This document shows, one piece after another, positions 1 through 6,557 of a stretch of DNA of 11,439 nt (positions are counted from its first letter, which is position 1; each line of letters begins with the position of its first letter). The notes beneath the pieces were generated by a model that had not been told where the DNA came from, searched no databases, and saw nothing but the letters and a program-made list of their open reading frames with translations. Made by a program: the position numbers and the translations under genes. Source of the stretch: an uncultured Clostridia bacterium (GTDB lineage Bacteria; Bacillota; Clostridia; Christensenellales; CASEPJ01); the NCBI GenBank assembly GCA_949289715.1, contig CASEPJ010000008.1, positions 1 to 11,439 on the forward strand, given 5' to 3'.

Positions 1-359
1 AGTATTATTCGGTTTCGAAGGAAGCCGCCGAAACTATAAATAGAGCTAAATCGCAAGGAAGAAGAATAATAGCCGTAGGTACTACATCGGTTAGGGTTTT
101 GGAGAGTGTGGCAGACGAAAACGGAATGATGAGGGAACAATCGGGAGATACTTCCATATTTATTTATCCGGGGTATCGTTTTAAAGCGGTTGATTGTTTA
201 ATTACCAATTTTCATCTTCCCGAAAGTACTTTAATAATGCTTGTTTCTGCATTGCTGGGGAGAGAAAAAACTTTAGCGTGTTATAAAGCGGCGGTGGAAA
301 GACAATATAGATTTTTTAGCTTCGGCGACGCAATGTTTATAACTAATGAAAAAATATAA
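1..359 (+). CDS. queA: QueA, SAM:tRNA ribosyltransferase-isomerase (3' end only)
   Basis: The last 118 codons of queA; the frame is open from base 3 and the 5' end lies outside the window. QueA moves and rearranges the ribosyl part of S-adenosylmethionine onto preQ1 in the tRNA wobble position, giving epoxyqueuosine. Visible family blocks are INRAKSQGRRIIAVGTTSVR, then IFIYPGYRFKAVDCLITNFH followed by LPESTLIMLVSA, and the C-terminal YRFFSFGDAMFI. The TTG at 99 is internal, not a start, because conserved QueA sequence continues upstream of it. The next gene on the strand is tgt, the preceding enzyme in the same pathway, which supports the call. The 272-base gap to tgt is A+T-rich with no gene and no convincing terminator, so whether the two are co-transcribed is unclear. 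Confidence 0.95.
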   Translation, partial: YYSVSKEAAETINRAKSQGRRIIAVGTTSVRVLESVADENGMMREQSGDTSIFIYPGYRFKAVDCLITNFHLPESTLIMLVSALLGREKTLACYKAAVERQYRFFSFGDAMFITNEKI

Positions 360-631
360 AAGCATTTAATTTTATATGCAAAGCAAATTAAAGTCTTTTA
401 TTCAAAATTAAAATTGAAAAATAAATAATTCAAAAAATAAAAAGTTTACTTAAAAATATAATTTATAATCAATAAAAATTATTAAAAACGAAACATATTG
501 GTGTTTTTTAAAAAGTAAATAAACAAATTATAATATATTTATATTTTTTTATTTATTGAACATTTATTAATTACTAATTTCAATATTTTATATAGAAAAA
601 AGACAGCAATAGATAATAAAAAAGGATATAT

Positions 632-1747
632 ATGAAAAGTTTTTCTTTTGAACTTATTAAACAATGTAAAAAAACAGGTGCCAGAGCGGGCATATTGCAT
701 ACGCCTCACGGAGATATCGAAACGCCGGTGTTTATGCCTGTGGGAACTAATGCAACCGTAAAATCTTTGACGCCATATGATCTCGAAAATATAGATGCTC
801 AAATAATTCTTTCCAATACCTATCATTTATATTTAAGACCGGGATATAAATTGGTGGAAGAAGCGGGTGGATTACACAAATTTATGGGGTGGAATAGACC
901 TATATTGACGGATAGCGGAGGTTTTCAGGTCTTTTCTTTAGCCTCGTTAAGAAAAATTAACGAAGAGGGAGTTTCATTCAGTTCGCATATAGACGGATCG
1001 AAACATATATTTACTCCCGAAAACGTAATGGAAATAGAAAGAGGTTTAGGTGCCGATATTGTAATGGCTTTCGATCATTGTGTTGAATATCCTGCAGAAT
1101 ACGACGATACCAAACTTTCGATGGAGAGAACTTTAAGATGGTTGAAAAGGTGTTACGACAGCCGTCCAACCGGTAATCAAATGCTTTTCCCGATAATTCA
1201 GGGCGGTATGTTTAAAGACTTAAGGTTGCAATCGCTTAAAGAATCTGTAAAATATGCAGAGGCTGGAATAGCTATAGGGGGATTGTCTGTCGGAGAACCT
1301 AAGGAAGTAATGTATGATATATTGGATTTTATGCAGCCGCATTTACCTGATGAAATGCCTCGATATCTTATGGGGGTAGGCAGCCCCGATTGTATATTAG
1401 AAGGTGTTAAAAGGGGAATAGATATGTTCGATTGTGTATTGCCCACCAGAATTGCAAGGAACGGAACCGCATTGACTTCTAAAGGGAAAATAACCATTAG
1501 AAATGCTGTTTACGCAAAAGATTTTACTCCGATTGACAGCGATTGCGACTGCTATACTTGTAAAAATTTTACAAAGGCCTATTTAAGACATTTAATAAAC
1601 GTAAACGAAATTACCGGCGGAAGACTGATTTCTTTCCATAATTTATATTATTTGGTGCATCTTGCAAAAAACATCAGGCAAGCTATTATTGAAAATAGAT
1701 TTACAGAATTTTTAGAAGACTGCTATAAATTTAATATAGTTTTTTAA
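632..1747 (+). CDS. tgt: Tgt, tRNA-guanine transglycosylase
   Basis: A full-length 371-residue bacterial Tgt. It exchanges G34 for preQ1 in the anticodons of tRNA-Asp, -Asn, -His and -Tyr. Landmarks: TDSGGFQVFSL with general acid/base Asp94; the substrate-binding IGGLSVGEP stretch; FDCVLPTRIARNG with nucleophile Asp267; and the zinc site Cys305, Cys307, Cys310 and His336. These roles follow from alignment by eye with the Zymomonas enzyme (D102, D280, C318/C320/C323/H349): the spacing from D280 to H349 is identical. The start is set by AAAGGA at 621-626, five bases before the ATG. Nearby queA implies that this Tgt uses preQ1 rather than salvaged queuine. No residue is missing and the length is normal. 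Confidence 0.97.
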   Translation: MKSFSFELIKQCKKTGARAGILHTPHGDIETPVFMPVGTNATVKSLTPYDLENIDAQIILSNTYHLYLRPGYKLVEEAGGLHKFMGWNRPILTDSGGFQVFSLASLRKINEEGVSFSSHIDGSKHIFTPENVMEIERGLGADIVMAFDHCVEYPAEYDDTKLSMERTLRWLKRCYDSRPTGNQMLFPIIQGGMFKDLRLQSLKESVKYAEAGIAIGGLSVGEPKEVMYDILDFMQPHLPDEMPRYLMGVGSPDCILEGVKRGIDMFDCVLPTRIARNGTALTSKGKITIRNAVYAKDFTPIDSDCDCYTCKNFTKAYLRHLINVNEITGGRLISFHNLYYLVHLAKNIRQAIIENRFTEFLEDCYKFNIVF

Positions 1748-1846
1748 AAATTAATGAGTTTAGTAGATATTTACGATAATAAATTATTAAATTTTTAATA
1801 TTTTTTGTTTATTTTTGTTATTTTTAAAAAAATATATTTAATATGC

Positions 1847-1875
1847 TTGCTATTATTAAAATTTATAAGTAAAAT
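1847..1875 (+). promoter_or_regulatory. Candidate sigma-A promoter for yajC
   Basis: TTGCTA at 1847-1852, a 17-base spacer, then TAAAAT at 1870-1875. The -10 matches consensus at five of six positions and the -35 at four. It would start transcription about 27 bases before the yajC start codon. The background is so A+T-rich that matches of this quality can arise by chance; yajC may also be read from tgt, since no terminator is clear between them. Confidence 0.35.
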
Positions 1876-1908
1876 AATTAAGTAAATATAAAATGAGAGG
1901 AGTAAAAT

Positions 1909-2352
1909 ATGCTAAATTTTTTATTGGAGGGAGAACCTCAGGGAAACGGAACTTGGCTTTTAATAGTTATACTTGTTTTAATGGTTGGTATGATGCTGTT
2001 TATGTCTTTTACAAATAAAAAAAGAAATCAAAAAGCTCAGGAAATGTTGGATGCTTTAAAGCCCGGAGATAAAATCCGTACTATAGGCGGAATATTCGGT
2101 ACGGTTAAAGAAACTTCCGAGATAACAGTTACAATAGAAATAGGAAAAGATGACCAAAGAACGCTTATGGTTATTGCAAAAGCAGCCGTAGCTCAGGTTG
2201 ATCCTTTAATGGAAATAGTTGACGAAGAAGAAGATAAAAAAGCTTCGGAAGGTGAAGTAGTAGAGGTTGCTCAAGGCGAAGATAATAACAAACAAGATAA
2301 TTCCGAAGAAACTAAAAAAGATAATGAAACAAAGGAAAATAATAAAAAATAA
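1909..2352 (+). CDS. yajC: YajC, preprotein translocase accessory subunit
   Basis: A 147-residue small membrane protein. YajC associates with SecDF-YidC at the Sec translocon; its exact role is unsettled. A short N-terminal segment is followed by one hydrophobic helix at about residues 16-34 (TWLLIVILVLMVGMMLFMSF), then basic NKKRNQK on the cytoplasmic side and the family's beta domain (KPGDKIRTIGGIFGTV at about 51-66). The family core ends near residue 101. Beyond it is a 45-residue tail rich in Glu, Asp, Asn and Lys, which looks disordered and is longer than in the roughly 110-residue E. coli protein. AGAGGAG at 1896-1902 is well placed for the ATG. The queA-tgt-yajC order is common in bacteria, but secD and secF do not follow here: the next gene is on the other strand. 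Confidence 0.9.
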   Translation: MLNFLLEGEPQGNGTWLLIVILVLMVGMMLFMSFTNKKRNQKAQEMLDALKPGDKIRTIGGIFGTVKETSEITVTIEIGKDDQRTLMVIAKAAVAQVDPLMEIVDEEEDKKASEGEVVEVAQGEDNNKQDNSEETKKDNETKENNKK

Positions 2353-2376
2353 ATATTATTTATTATTTAATGAAGC

Positions 2377-2419
2377 ATTAAAACAAAAACCGCATTAAAA
2401 ATGCGGTTTTTGTTTTAAT
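2377..2419. terminator. Symmetrical, probably bidirectional terminator
   Basis: A perfect 19-base-pair inverted repeat around a five-base loop (TAAAA at 2396-2400). The core is ACCGCAT/ATGCGGT and the outer part of each arm is A-rich on the left and T-rich on the right, so either strand gives a G+C stem followed by a U-rich 3' arm. It lies between the convergent ends of yajC and the reverse-strand phosphoesterase and can stop both transcripts. Confidence 0.88.
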
Positions 2420-2466
2420 TTTTAAATTCAATAAAAATTATATTAATAAACTTTATAATTATTTAA

Positions 2467-2976
2467 TTAAACAATATCATATATTTTTATGTCATTATCT
2501 ATAATAGCATATGAATGATTGCTGTTTTCTTTAGGTATGGATACGGAACCTGGATTTAACAAGATTATTCCGTTTTTTTCTTCTAACAGAGGTACATGAA
2601 AATGTCCGTAAGCTAATATGGAGCCTTTTTGAATGGTGGGTATATTATCCTTATTGTAAATATGTCCGTGAGTCATATGAATTTTATATTTACCGTTGAA
2701 TAAAAAAGCAGAATCGTATAGAGGAAATTCTAAAACCATCAAATCCACTTCACTGTCACAATTACCTTTTACCGCAATTATTTTTTCTTTATAATTATTT
2801 AACAATTCAGCAGTTTTTAAAGTATTATAATCTTTTGGTAGTGGATTTCTTGCTCCGTGGTACAGAATATCTCCCGTTATAGCTAAAATATCAGCTTTTT
2901 CTTTTTCAAAAATATTCAATATTTTTTGTGCAAAATAACTTGAACCGTGAATATCGGAACATAAAAGAATTTTCAT
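2467..2976 (-). CDS. yfcE: YfcE/MJ0936-type metallophosphoesterase
   Basis: A 169-residue calcineurin-like phosphoesterase with all the metal-binding blocks in order: SDIHGS (Asp8, His10), TGDILYHG (Asp36), KGNCD (Asn72, Asp74), HGH (His103, His105) and GHFH (His125, His127), then NPGSVSIP. Two metal ions, usually Mn, are expected. The length fits the YfcE group (E. coli YfcE has 184 residues), whose members cleave model phosphodiesters in vitro but whose natural substrate is unknown. There is no signal peptide or membrane helix, so it is cytoplasmic. The ATG at 2974-2976 (reverse) is preceded by AAAAGGA at 2984-2990. It stands alone as a single-gene unit, convergent with yajC and divergent from the carboxypeptidase gene. 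Confidence 0.88.
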   Translation of the reverse strand: MKILLCSDIHGSSYFAQKILNIFEKEKADILAITGDILYHGARNPLPKDYNTLKTAELLNNYKEKIIAVKGNCDSEVDLMVLEFPLYDSAFLFNGKYKIHMTHGHIYNKDNIPTIQKGSILAYGHFHVPLLEEKNGIILLNPGSVSIPKENSNHSYAIIDNDIKIYDIV

Positions 2977-3009
2977 AATTTTTTCCTTTTATCAAACATA
3001 TTTTTAATA

Positions 3010-3037
3010 ATTTTAACTAAAATAAATTAATCGCCAA
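3010..3037 (-). promoter_or_regulatory. Weak candidate promoter for the phosphoesterase
   Basis: On the reverse strand, TTGGCG (3032-3037), a 16-base spacer, then TAAAAT (3010-3015), about 34 bases before the start codon. This is a four-of-six and a five-of-six match in A+T-rich DNA, so the support is modest. Confidence 0.3.
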
Positions 3038-3044
3038 ATAATCT

Positions 3045-3072
3045 GCGACAAATATATATTACATTATATAAT
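3045..3072 (+). promoter_or_regulatory. Candidate promoter for the carboxypeptidase gene
   Basis: GCGACA at 3045-3050, a 16-base spacer, then a perfect TATAAT at 3067-3072. It would give a leader of about 75 bases before the ATG at 3156. The -35 matches only GACA, and the -10 sequence is common by chance here. Confidence 0.38.
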
Positions 3073-3145
3073 TTTTAAAGTCAAATTATAATTAAATCAA
3101 ATTGCATAAAAACATAAAAATTGCCAAAGCTATCCGTAACACATT

Positions 3146-3158
3146 GGAGGCAAATATG
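3146..3158 (+). promoter_or_regulatory. Ribosome-binding site that sets the carboxypeptidase start
   Basis: GGAGG at 3146-3150 lies five bases before ATG 3156. An in-frame ATG at 3102 would add 18 charged residues before the signal peptide and has no comparable site, so 3156 is the better start. Confidence 0.85.
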
Positions 3159-4337
3159 AATAATTTTAAAAAACAAAGTAAAATAATAAATATTTTAATG
3201 CTATTTGTATTATCTTTTACATTAATATTCACTGCGTTTTTTGTAAATTCAAATGCGTACGGGGAAGAAACAAGCAATTTTAAATCTAAATCGTTGATAG
3301 CGATAGACCCTGTAAGTAAATTAGTGGTTTATGAAAAAAATGCTCATGAAAAATTACCTGTTGCAAGTGTTGTTAAAGTTATGACAATGCTTTTAAGTAT
3401 GGAATATATTGAAGCAAATAATATACCTTTAGAAACGGAGATAACTGTTTCTGAAAATGCAAGCTCTATGGGAGGTTCGCAAGTTTTTTTGGAAACAGGA
3501 GGAACTTATAAATTAGGTGAACTGTTAAAATCTGTTATGGTAGCTTCTGCAAACGATTCAGCAGTCGCTTTGGCGGAATTCGTATCGGGAACTCATGAAA
3601 ATTTCGTTGCTAAAATGAATGAAAGAGCGTCGGAGTTGGGGATGAATAATACCGTATACGTCAATGCCACAGGCTTACCTCAGGCAGGACAATTTTCCAC
3701 GGCATACGATATTGCTTTGGTGTTTTCCGAACTTGTCAAACATGAAAAGCTTTTTGATTATAGTAAAATATGGATGGAAGATTTTATTCATCCCGAAGGC
3801 AGAACTACTATGATGAGTAATACAAATAAACTGTTGAAAAGTTATTCGAGCTGTGATATAGGCAAAACTGGTTTTACAAACGAAGCTATGTTTTGTTTTG
3901 CCGCAAGTGCATTCAAAAATAATACAAGAGTCGTTGCCGTGGTTTTGGGGGCACCTACTTCCAAAGATAGATTTTCTGAAACGGTAAATTTATTTAATAC
4001 GGCATTTGCAACCTACGATAATAAAATTATTTTAAACAAAGACGAACCTATGACTATAGAAATCAAAAACGGTAAAAAAGATTCGATTATGGTAATTCCG
4101 CAGGAGAGCTATTCAAGGTTTGTTAAAAAAGGAGAAGACAATGTCAGTGTGGAAATAACATTTGACGAAAATTTGAAAGCTCCCGTTAAAAAAGGCGATA
4201 TTGTAGGCAAAGCTATGATAATAGCGGATAATACGGTAGTCAAGGAAATAAATATTCTGGCGGCAGAAGATATAGATTCTATGACATTATGGGATATAAT
4301 TAAAGAAATCGGACGTAATTTTAAAATAAAAAAATAA
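3156..4337 (+). CDS. D-alanyl-D-alanine carboxypeptidase (DacF/DacB-like, S11)
   Basis: A 393-residue low-molecular-weight penicillin-binding protein that trims the terminal D-Ala from peptidoglycan stem pentapeptides outside the membrane. From ATG 3156 there is a basic N-terminus, a hydrophobic core at about residues 10-30 and a likely signal peptidase site near residues 34-36 (NAYG). The three active-site motifs are present: SVVK (Ser71 nucleophile, Lys74), SAN (131-133) and KTG (237-239). A PBP5-type C-terminal beta domain spans about 285-375. The last helix (LWDIIKEIGRNFKIKK) is amphipathic and probably anchors the protein to the membrane, as in other DacA-type enzymes. It heads a cell-envelope gene group; the next gene is 87 bases downstream with no terminator between. 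DacA, DacB and DacF types cannot be told apart from this sequence alone. Confidence 0.93.
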   Translation: MNNFKKQSKIINILMLFVLSFTLIFTAFFVNSNAYGEETSNFKSKSLIAIDPVSKLVVYEKNAHEKLPVASVVKVMTMLLSMEYIEANNIPLETEITVSENASSMGGSQVFLETGGTYKLGELLKSVMVASANDSAVALAEFVSGTHENFVAKMNERASELGMNNTVYVNATGLPQAGQFSTAYDIALVFSELVKHEKLFDYSKIWMEDFIHPEGRTTMMSNTNKLLKSYSSCDIGKTGFTNEAMFCFAASAFKNNTRVVAVVLGAPTSKDRFSETVNLFNTAFATYDNKIILNKDEPMTIEIKNGKKDSIMVIPQESYSRFVKKGEDNVSVEITFDENLKAPVKKGDIVGKAMIIADNTVVKEINILAAEDIDSMTLWDIIKEIGRNFKIKK

Positions 4338-4341
4338 ATAT

Positions 4342-4371
4342 TTGAAATAAAAAATTTAAAAAATTTATATA
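4342..4371 (+). promoter_or_regulatory. Weak candidate promoter before the deacetylase homologue
   Basis: TTGAAA at 4342-4347, an 18-base spacer, then TATATA at 4366-4371, in the 87-base gap between the carboxypeptidase and the deacetylase homologue. The region is almost entirely A and T, so this is only a candidate; read-through from upstream is equally possible. Confidence 0.22.
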
Positions 4372-4424
4372 AATAACATTTAAATTATATTTTTATCATA
4401 TTTATATGGTAAGGAGAAATTTAA

Positions 4425-5132
4425 ATGAAAAGGAAAATATTTGTTAATCTTGTGGTAAGCATCATTCTAATTGTTGTTTTGAGCGGAGTGGTGCTTGTTA
4501 CGGTTGGCGGAACAAATCTTTCCGCTTTTAACACTGTGGACGAAGTTTATTACAAAAGCGAGAGCGAAAATAATAAAGTATCCCTTGCAATTAATATATA
4601 TTGGGGTACAGAATATTTGGATGATATGTTGGATATTTTGGACAAATATGAAAATGTAAGGGTTACTTTTTTTATAGGCGGAATGTGGGCTGCTGAAAAT
4701 AATGAGTTACTTCAAAGGATAGCCGAAAGTAAAAACGAAATAGCCAATCACGGATATTTTCATAAAGATCACAATAAATTAACTTACGAGCAAAACAAAG
4801 AAGAAATTTTAAAAACCGAAAAATTAATAGAAGGATTATGCGGCAGAAAAACACAGCTTTTTATGCCTCCTTCCGGTAGTTACGGAAACAACACCGTTAA
4901 AGCTTGCAAAGATTTAGGCTACAGAGTTATTATGTGGAGTAAAGATACTATCGATTGGAGGGATAAAAACAGCGATTTAATTTTTAAAAGAGCAACCGAA
5001 AACGTTAAATCGGGTGATTTTATATTAATGCACCCAACACAACATACTTTGCTTGCTTTTGAAAAAATATTGTTGTATCATATAAATAACGGATTTGAAT
5101 TGGTTACAATTAGCGAAAATCTTAATTCATAA
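4425..5132 (+). CDS. YlxY-like polysaccharide deacetylase homologue, degraded active site
   Basis: A 235-residue protein with an N-terminal membrane helix (about residues 5-28) and a NodB-fold domain. Active NodB enzymes remove acetyl groups from glycans using a TFDD motif, two metal-binding His, and an R-P-P-G block. Motif 1 here is LAINIYWGTEY, with Asn57 and Ile58 where the two Asp should be. The metal His pair is kept (NHGYFH, His109 and His113), the third block reads FMPPSGSYG with Met147 instead of Arg, and DTIDW (174-178) and FILMH (His203) remain. This pattern, together with the following M16 peptidase, resembles B. subtilis YlxY, which sits next to mlpA. Loss of the catalytic base argues for weak, altered or no hydrolase activity. 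AAGGAG at 4411-4416 sets the start. PdaB, the spore deacetylase, is the nearest alternative but normally keeps Asp in motif 1. Confidence 0.85.
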   Translation: MKRKIFVNLVVSIILIVVLSGVVLVTVGGTNLSAFNTVDEVYYKSESENNKVSLAINIYWGTEYLDDMLDILDKYENVRVTFFIGGMWAAENNELLQRIAESKNEIANHGYFHKDHNKLTYEQNKEEILKTEKLIEGLCGRKTQLFMPPSGSYGNNTVKACKDLGYRVIMWSKDTIDWRDKNSDLIFKRATENVKSGDFILMHPTQHTLLAFEKILLYHINNGFELVTISENLNS

Positions 5133-5161
5133 TTTTTACGTAAATACATAGAGGATAAAAT

Positions 5162-6418
5162 ATGGAAAAATTTTTATTTAAAAACGGACTACAATTGGCA
5201 TTAATGCCTATAAAGGGAATTAGATCGGTATCCATTGGTATTTTTACCGGAGCAGGATGTGTTTTCGAAGATAATAAAACCACGGGAATTTCACATTTAA
5301 TCGAGCATATGGTTTTTAAAGGAACTAAAAACCGTTCGGCTTTTAAAATTGTAGAAGAAATTGATGAAATGGGAGCCCAAATAAATGCTTTTACAGCCAA
5401 GGAAATTACATGCTTTTATACAAAATCGGTGGATGAACAGGCGGAAAAGTGTTTTGAAATTTTATCCGATATTTATTTTAATGCAGTTTTCGACGAAAAT
5501 GAATTAAAAAAAGAGAAAAACGTGGTATTGGAAGAAATTTCTATGGTTGAAGATACTCCGGACGATATTATTTTCGATATGTTGGCAAGTGTTGCATTTA
5601 AAGGGCATGTTTTGGAAAAACCTATATTAGGCACCGCCGAAGCGGTTAAATCTTTTACTACCGCAGATATGCGAGAACATATGAAAAAGTATTATTCTCC
5701 TTTAAATACTGTTGTTGCCATAGCCGGAAATATGGATATCGATAAAGCAGTAGCATTAGTGGAAAAATATTTTCTTAATAATTTTGTTTCCGATAGCAAA
5801 AAACCCCTTTTCCCCAAAGAAAACAACAGTAAAGGGGGCAATATTGTAAAAATAAAAGACATCGAACAGGCAAATATTTGTATTGCTTTTCCTTGTTATC
5901 CGTATGACCATGAATTATATTATGCGCAATCGGTATTTAATTATATTTTCGGCAACGGTATGACTAGTCGCTTATTCCAAAAATTAAGAGAAGAACAGGG
6001 GTTGTGTTATTCTGTATATTCCTATCCTTCGGTTTATATGAATAACGGAGCTATGACCATTTATACCGGAACAAATTTGAATAATGTGGAAAAATCCGTA
6101 TTGAGTATAAAAAACGAGATTTATAATATCATCAAAAACGGCTTTACCGAAAAGGAATTTTTAAGAGGAAAAGAACAGTTAAAAGGCGGATTTATTTTAG
6201 GGCAAGAAAATTCCTCTGCGCTTATGATGAGTATAGGCAGATATCTTGTTTTGACGGGCAAAAATTTCGATTTAAACGAAAAGTTGGAATTGATAAACAA
6301 AGTTACTTATGAAGAAGTAAACGAAGTTATGAAAAACATATTTGATTTTAACAGAGTTTCGACTGCTTACGTCGGTAAAAAAACTTCTTGCGATATATAC
6401 GATATTATAAAAAATTAA
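5162..6418 (+). CDS. M16 family zinc peptidase (MlpA/YmxG-like)
   Basis: A 418-residue cytoplasmic metallopeptidase with no signal peptide. The inverted zinc motif HLIEH (His45, Glu48, His49) sits at the usual place, and the distal zinc ligand falls in VVLEEISMVED (Glu124/Glu125; Glu125 fits the usual 76-residue spacing). The C-terminal half repeats the M16 fold without the zinc motif and has the family's substrate-binding block, NGMTSRLFQKLREEQG then LCYSVYS, with Arg270 and Tyr283. The length matches single-domain-pair bacterial M16B enzymes that act as dimers. It starts 29 bases after the deacetylase homologue, with GAGGAT at 5151-5156, so the two are probably one operon. In B. subtilis the homologous pair is ylxY-mlpA. 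The physiological substrate is not known. Confidence 0.92.
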   Translation: MEKFLFKNGLQLALMPIKGIRSVSIGIFTGAGCVFEDNKTTGISHLIEHMVFKGTKNRSAFKIVEEIDEMGAQINAFTAKEITCFYTKSVDEQAEKCFEILSDIYFNAVFDENELKKEKNVVLEEISMVEDTPDDIIFDMLASVAFKGHVLEKPILGTAEAVKSFTTADMREHMKKYYSPLNTVVAIAGNMDIDKAVALVEKYFLNNFVSDSKKPLFPKENNSKGGNIVKIKDIEQANICIAFPCYPYDHELYYAQSVFNYIFGNGMTSRLFQKLREEQGLCYSVYSYPSVYMNNGAMTIYTGTNLNNVEKSVLSIKNEIYNIIKNGFTEKEFLRGKEQLKGGFILGQENSSALMMSIGRYLVLTGKNFDLNEKLELINKVTYEEVNEVMKNIFDFNRVSTAYVGKKTSCDIYDIIKN

Positions 6419-6454
6419 TTTATAAGAACTAATATTTTTTATTAAAATAAAATG

Positions 6455-6504
6455 ACGCATATTTATGCTTAAGGAAAACTTTTGCTTTACATATGCGTTT
6501 TTTT
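6455..6504 (+). terminator. Terminator after the M16 peptidase gene
   Basis: ACGCATAT (6455-6462) pairs with ATATGCGT (6491-6498), followed by a run of T to 6504. The 28-base loop is longer than usual and has little internal pairing. It closes the envelope gene block before the asnS promoter. Confidence 0.65.
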
Positions 6505-6514
6505 ATTATATAAT
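6486..6514 (+). promoter_or_regulatory. Strong predicted sigma-A promoter for asnS
   Basis: TTTACA at 6486-6491, a 17-base spacer, then perfect TATAAT at 6509-6514: eleven of twelve consensus positions with ideal spacing. The leader would be about 37 bases, too short for a T-box riboswitch. The -35 lies in the loop and 3' arm of the upstream terminator. A second TATAAT at 6522-6527 has no good -35. Confidence 0.65.
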
Positions 6515-6557
6515 TATTAATTATAATAAATAGAATATCCTAATAGCCGGAGGCATT

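Noticed and set aside
99..359. A free-standing 86-residue gene starting at TTG 99
   Set aside because: Conserved QueA sequence continues in the same frame back to base 3, so this is just the end of queA.
360..631. Promoter or terminator in the 272-base queA-tgt gap
   Set aside because: There are several TATAAT matches (457, 464, 529), but none has a good -35 at 16-18 bases, and the best hairpin (AAACA/TGTTT near 491-507) has only five A+T-rich pairs; nothing rises above the A+T background.
539..826. Reverse-strand open frame covering the tgt leader and start
   Set aside because: Low-complexity translation, overlaps the conserved start of tgt, no ribosome site of note.
3102..3155. Upstream in-frame start at 3102 for the carboxypeptidase
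   Set aside because: It has no ribosome site and would put 18 charged residues in front of a normal signal peptide; ATG 3156 has GGAGG at the right distance.
6419..6557. T-box riboswitch upstream of asnS
   Set aside because: The leader after the predicted start is about 37 bases and the whole gap 139, too short for a T-box, and no T-box consensus was seen.
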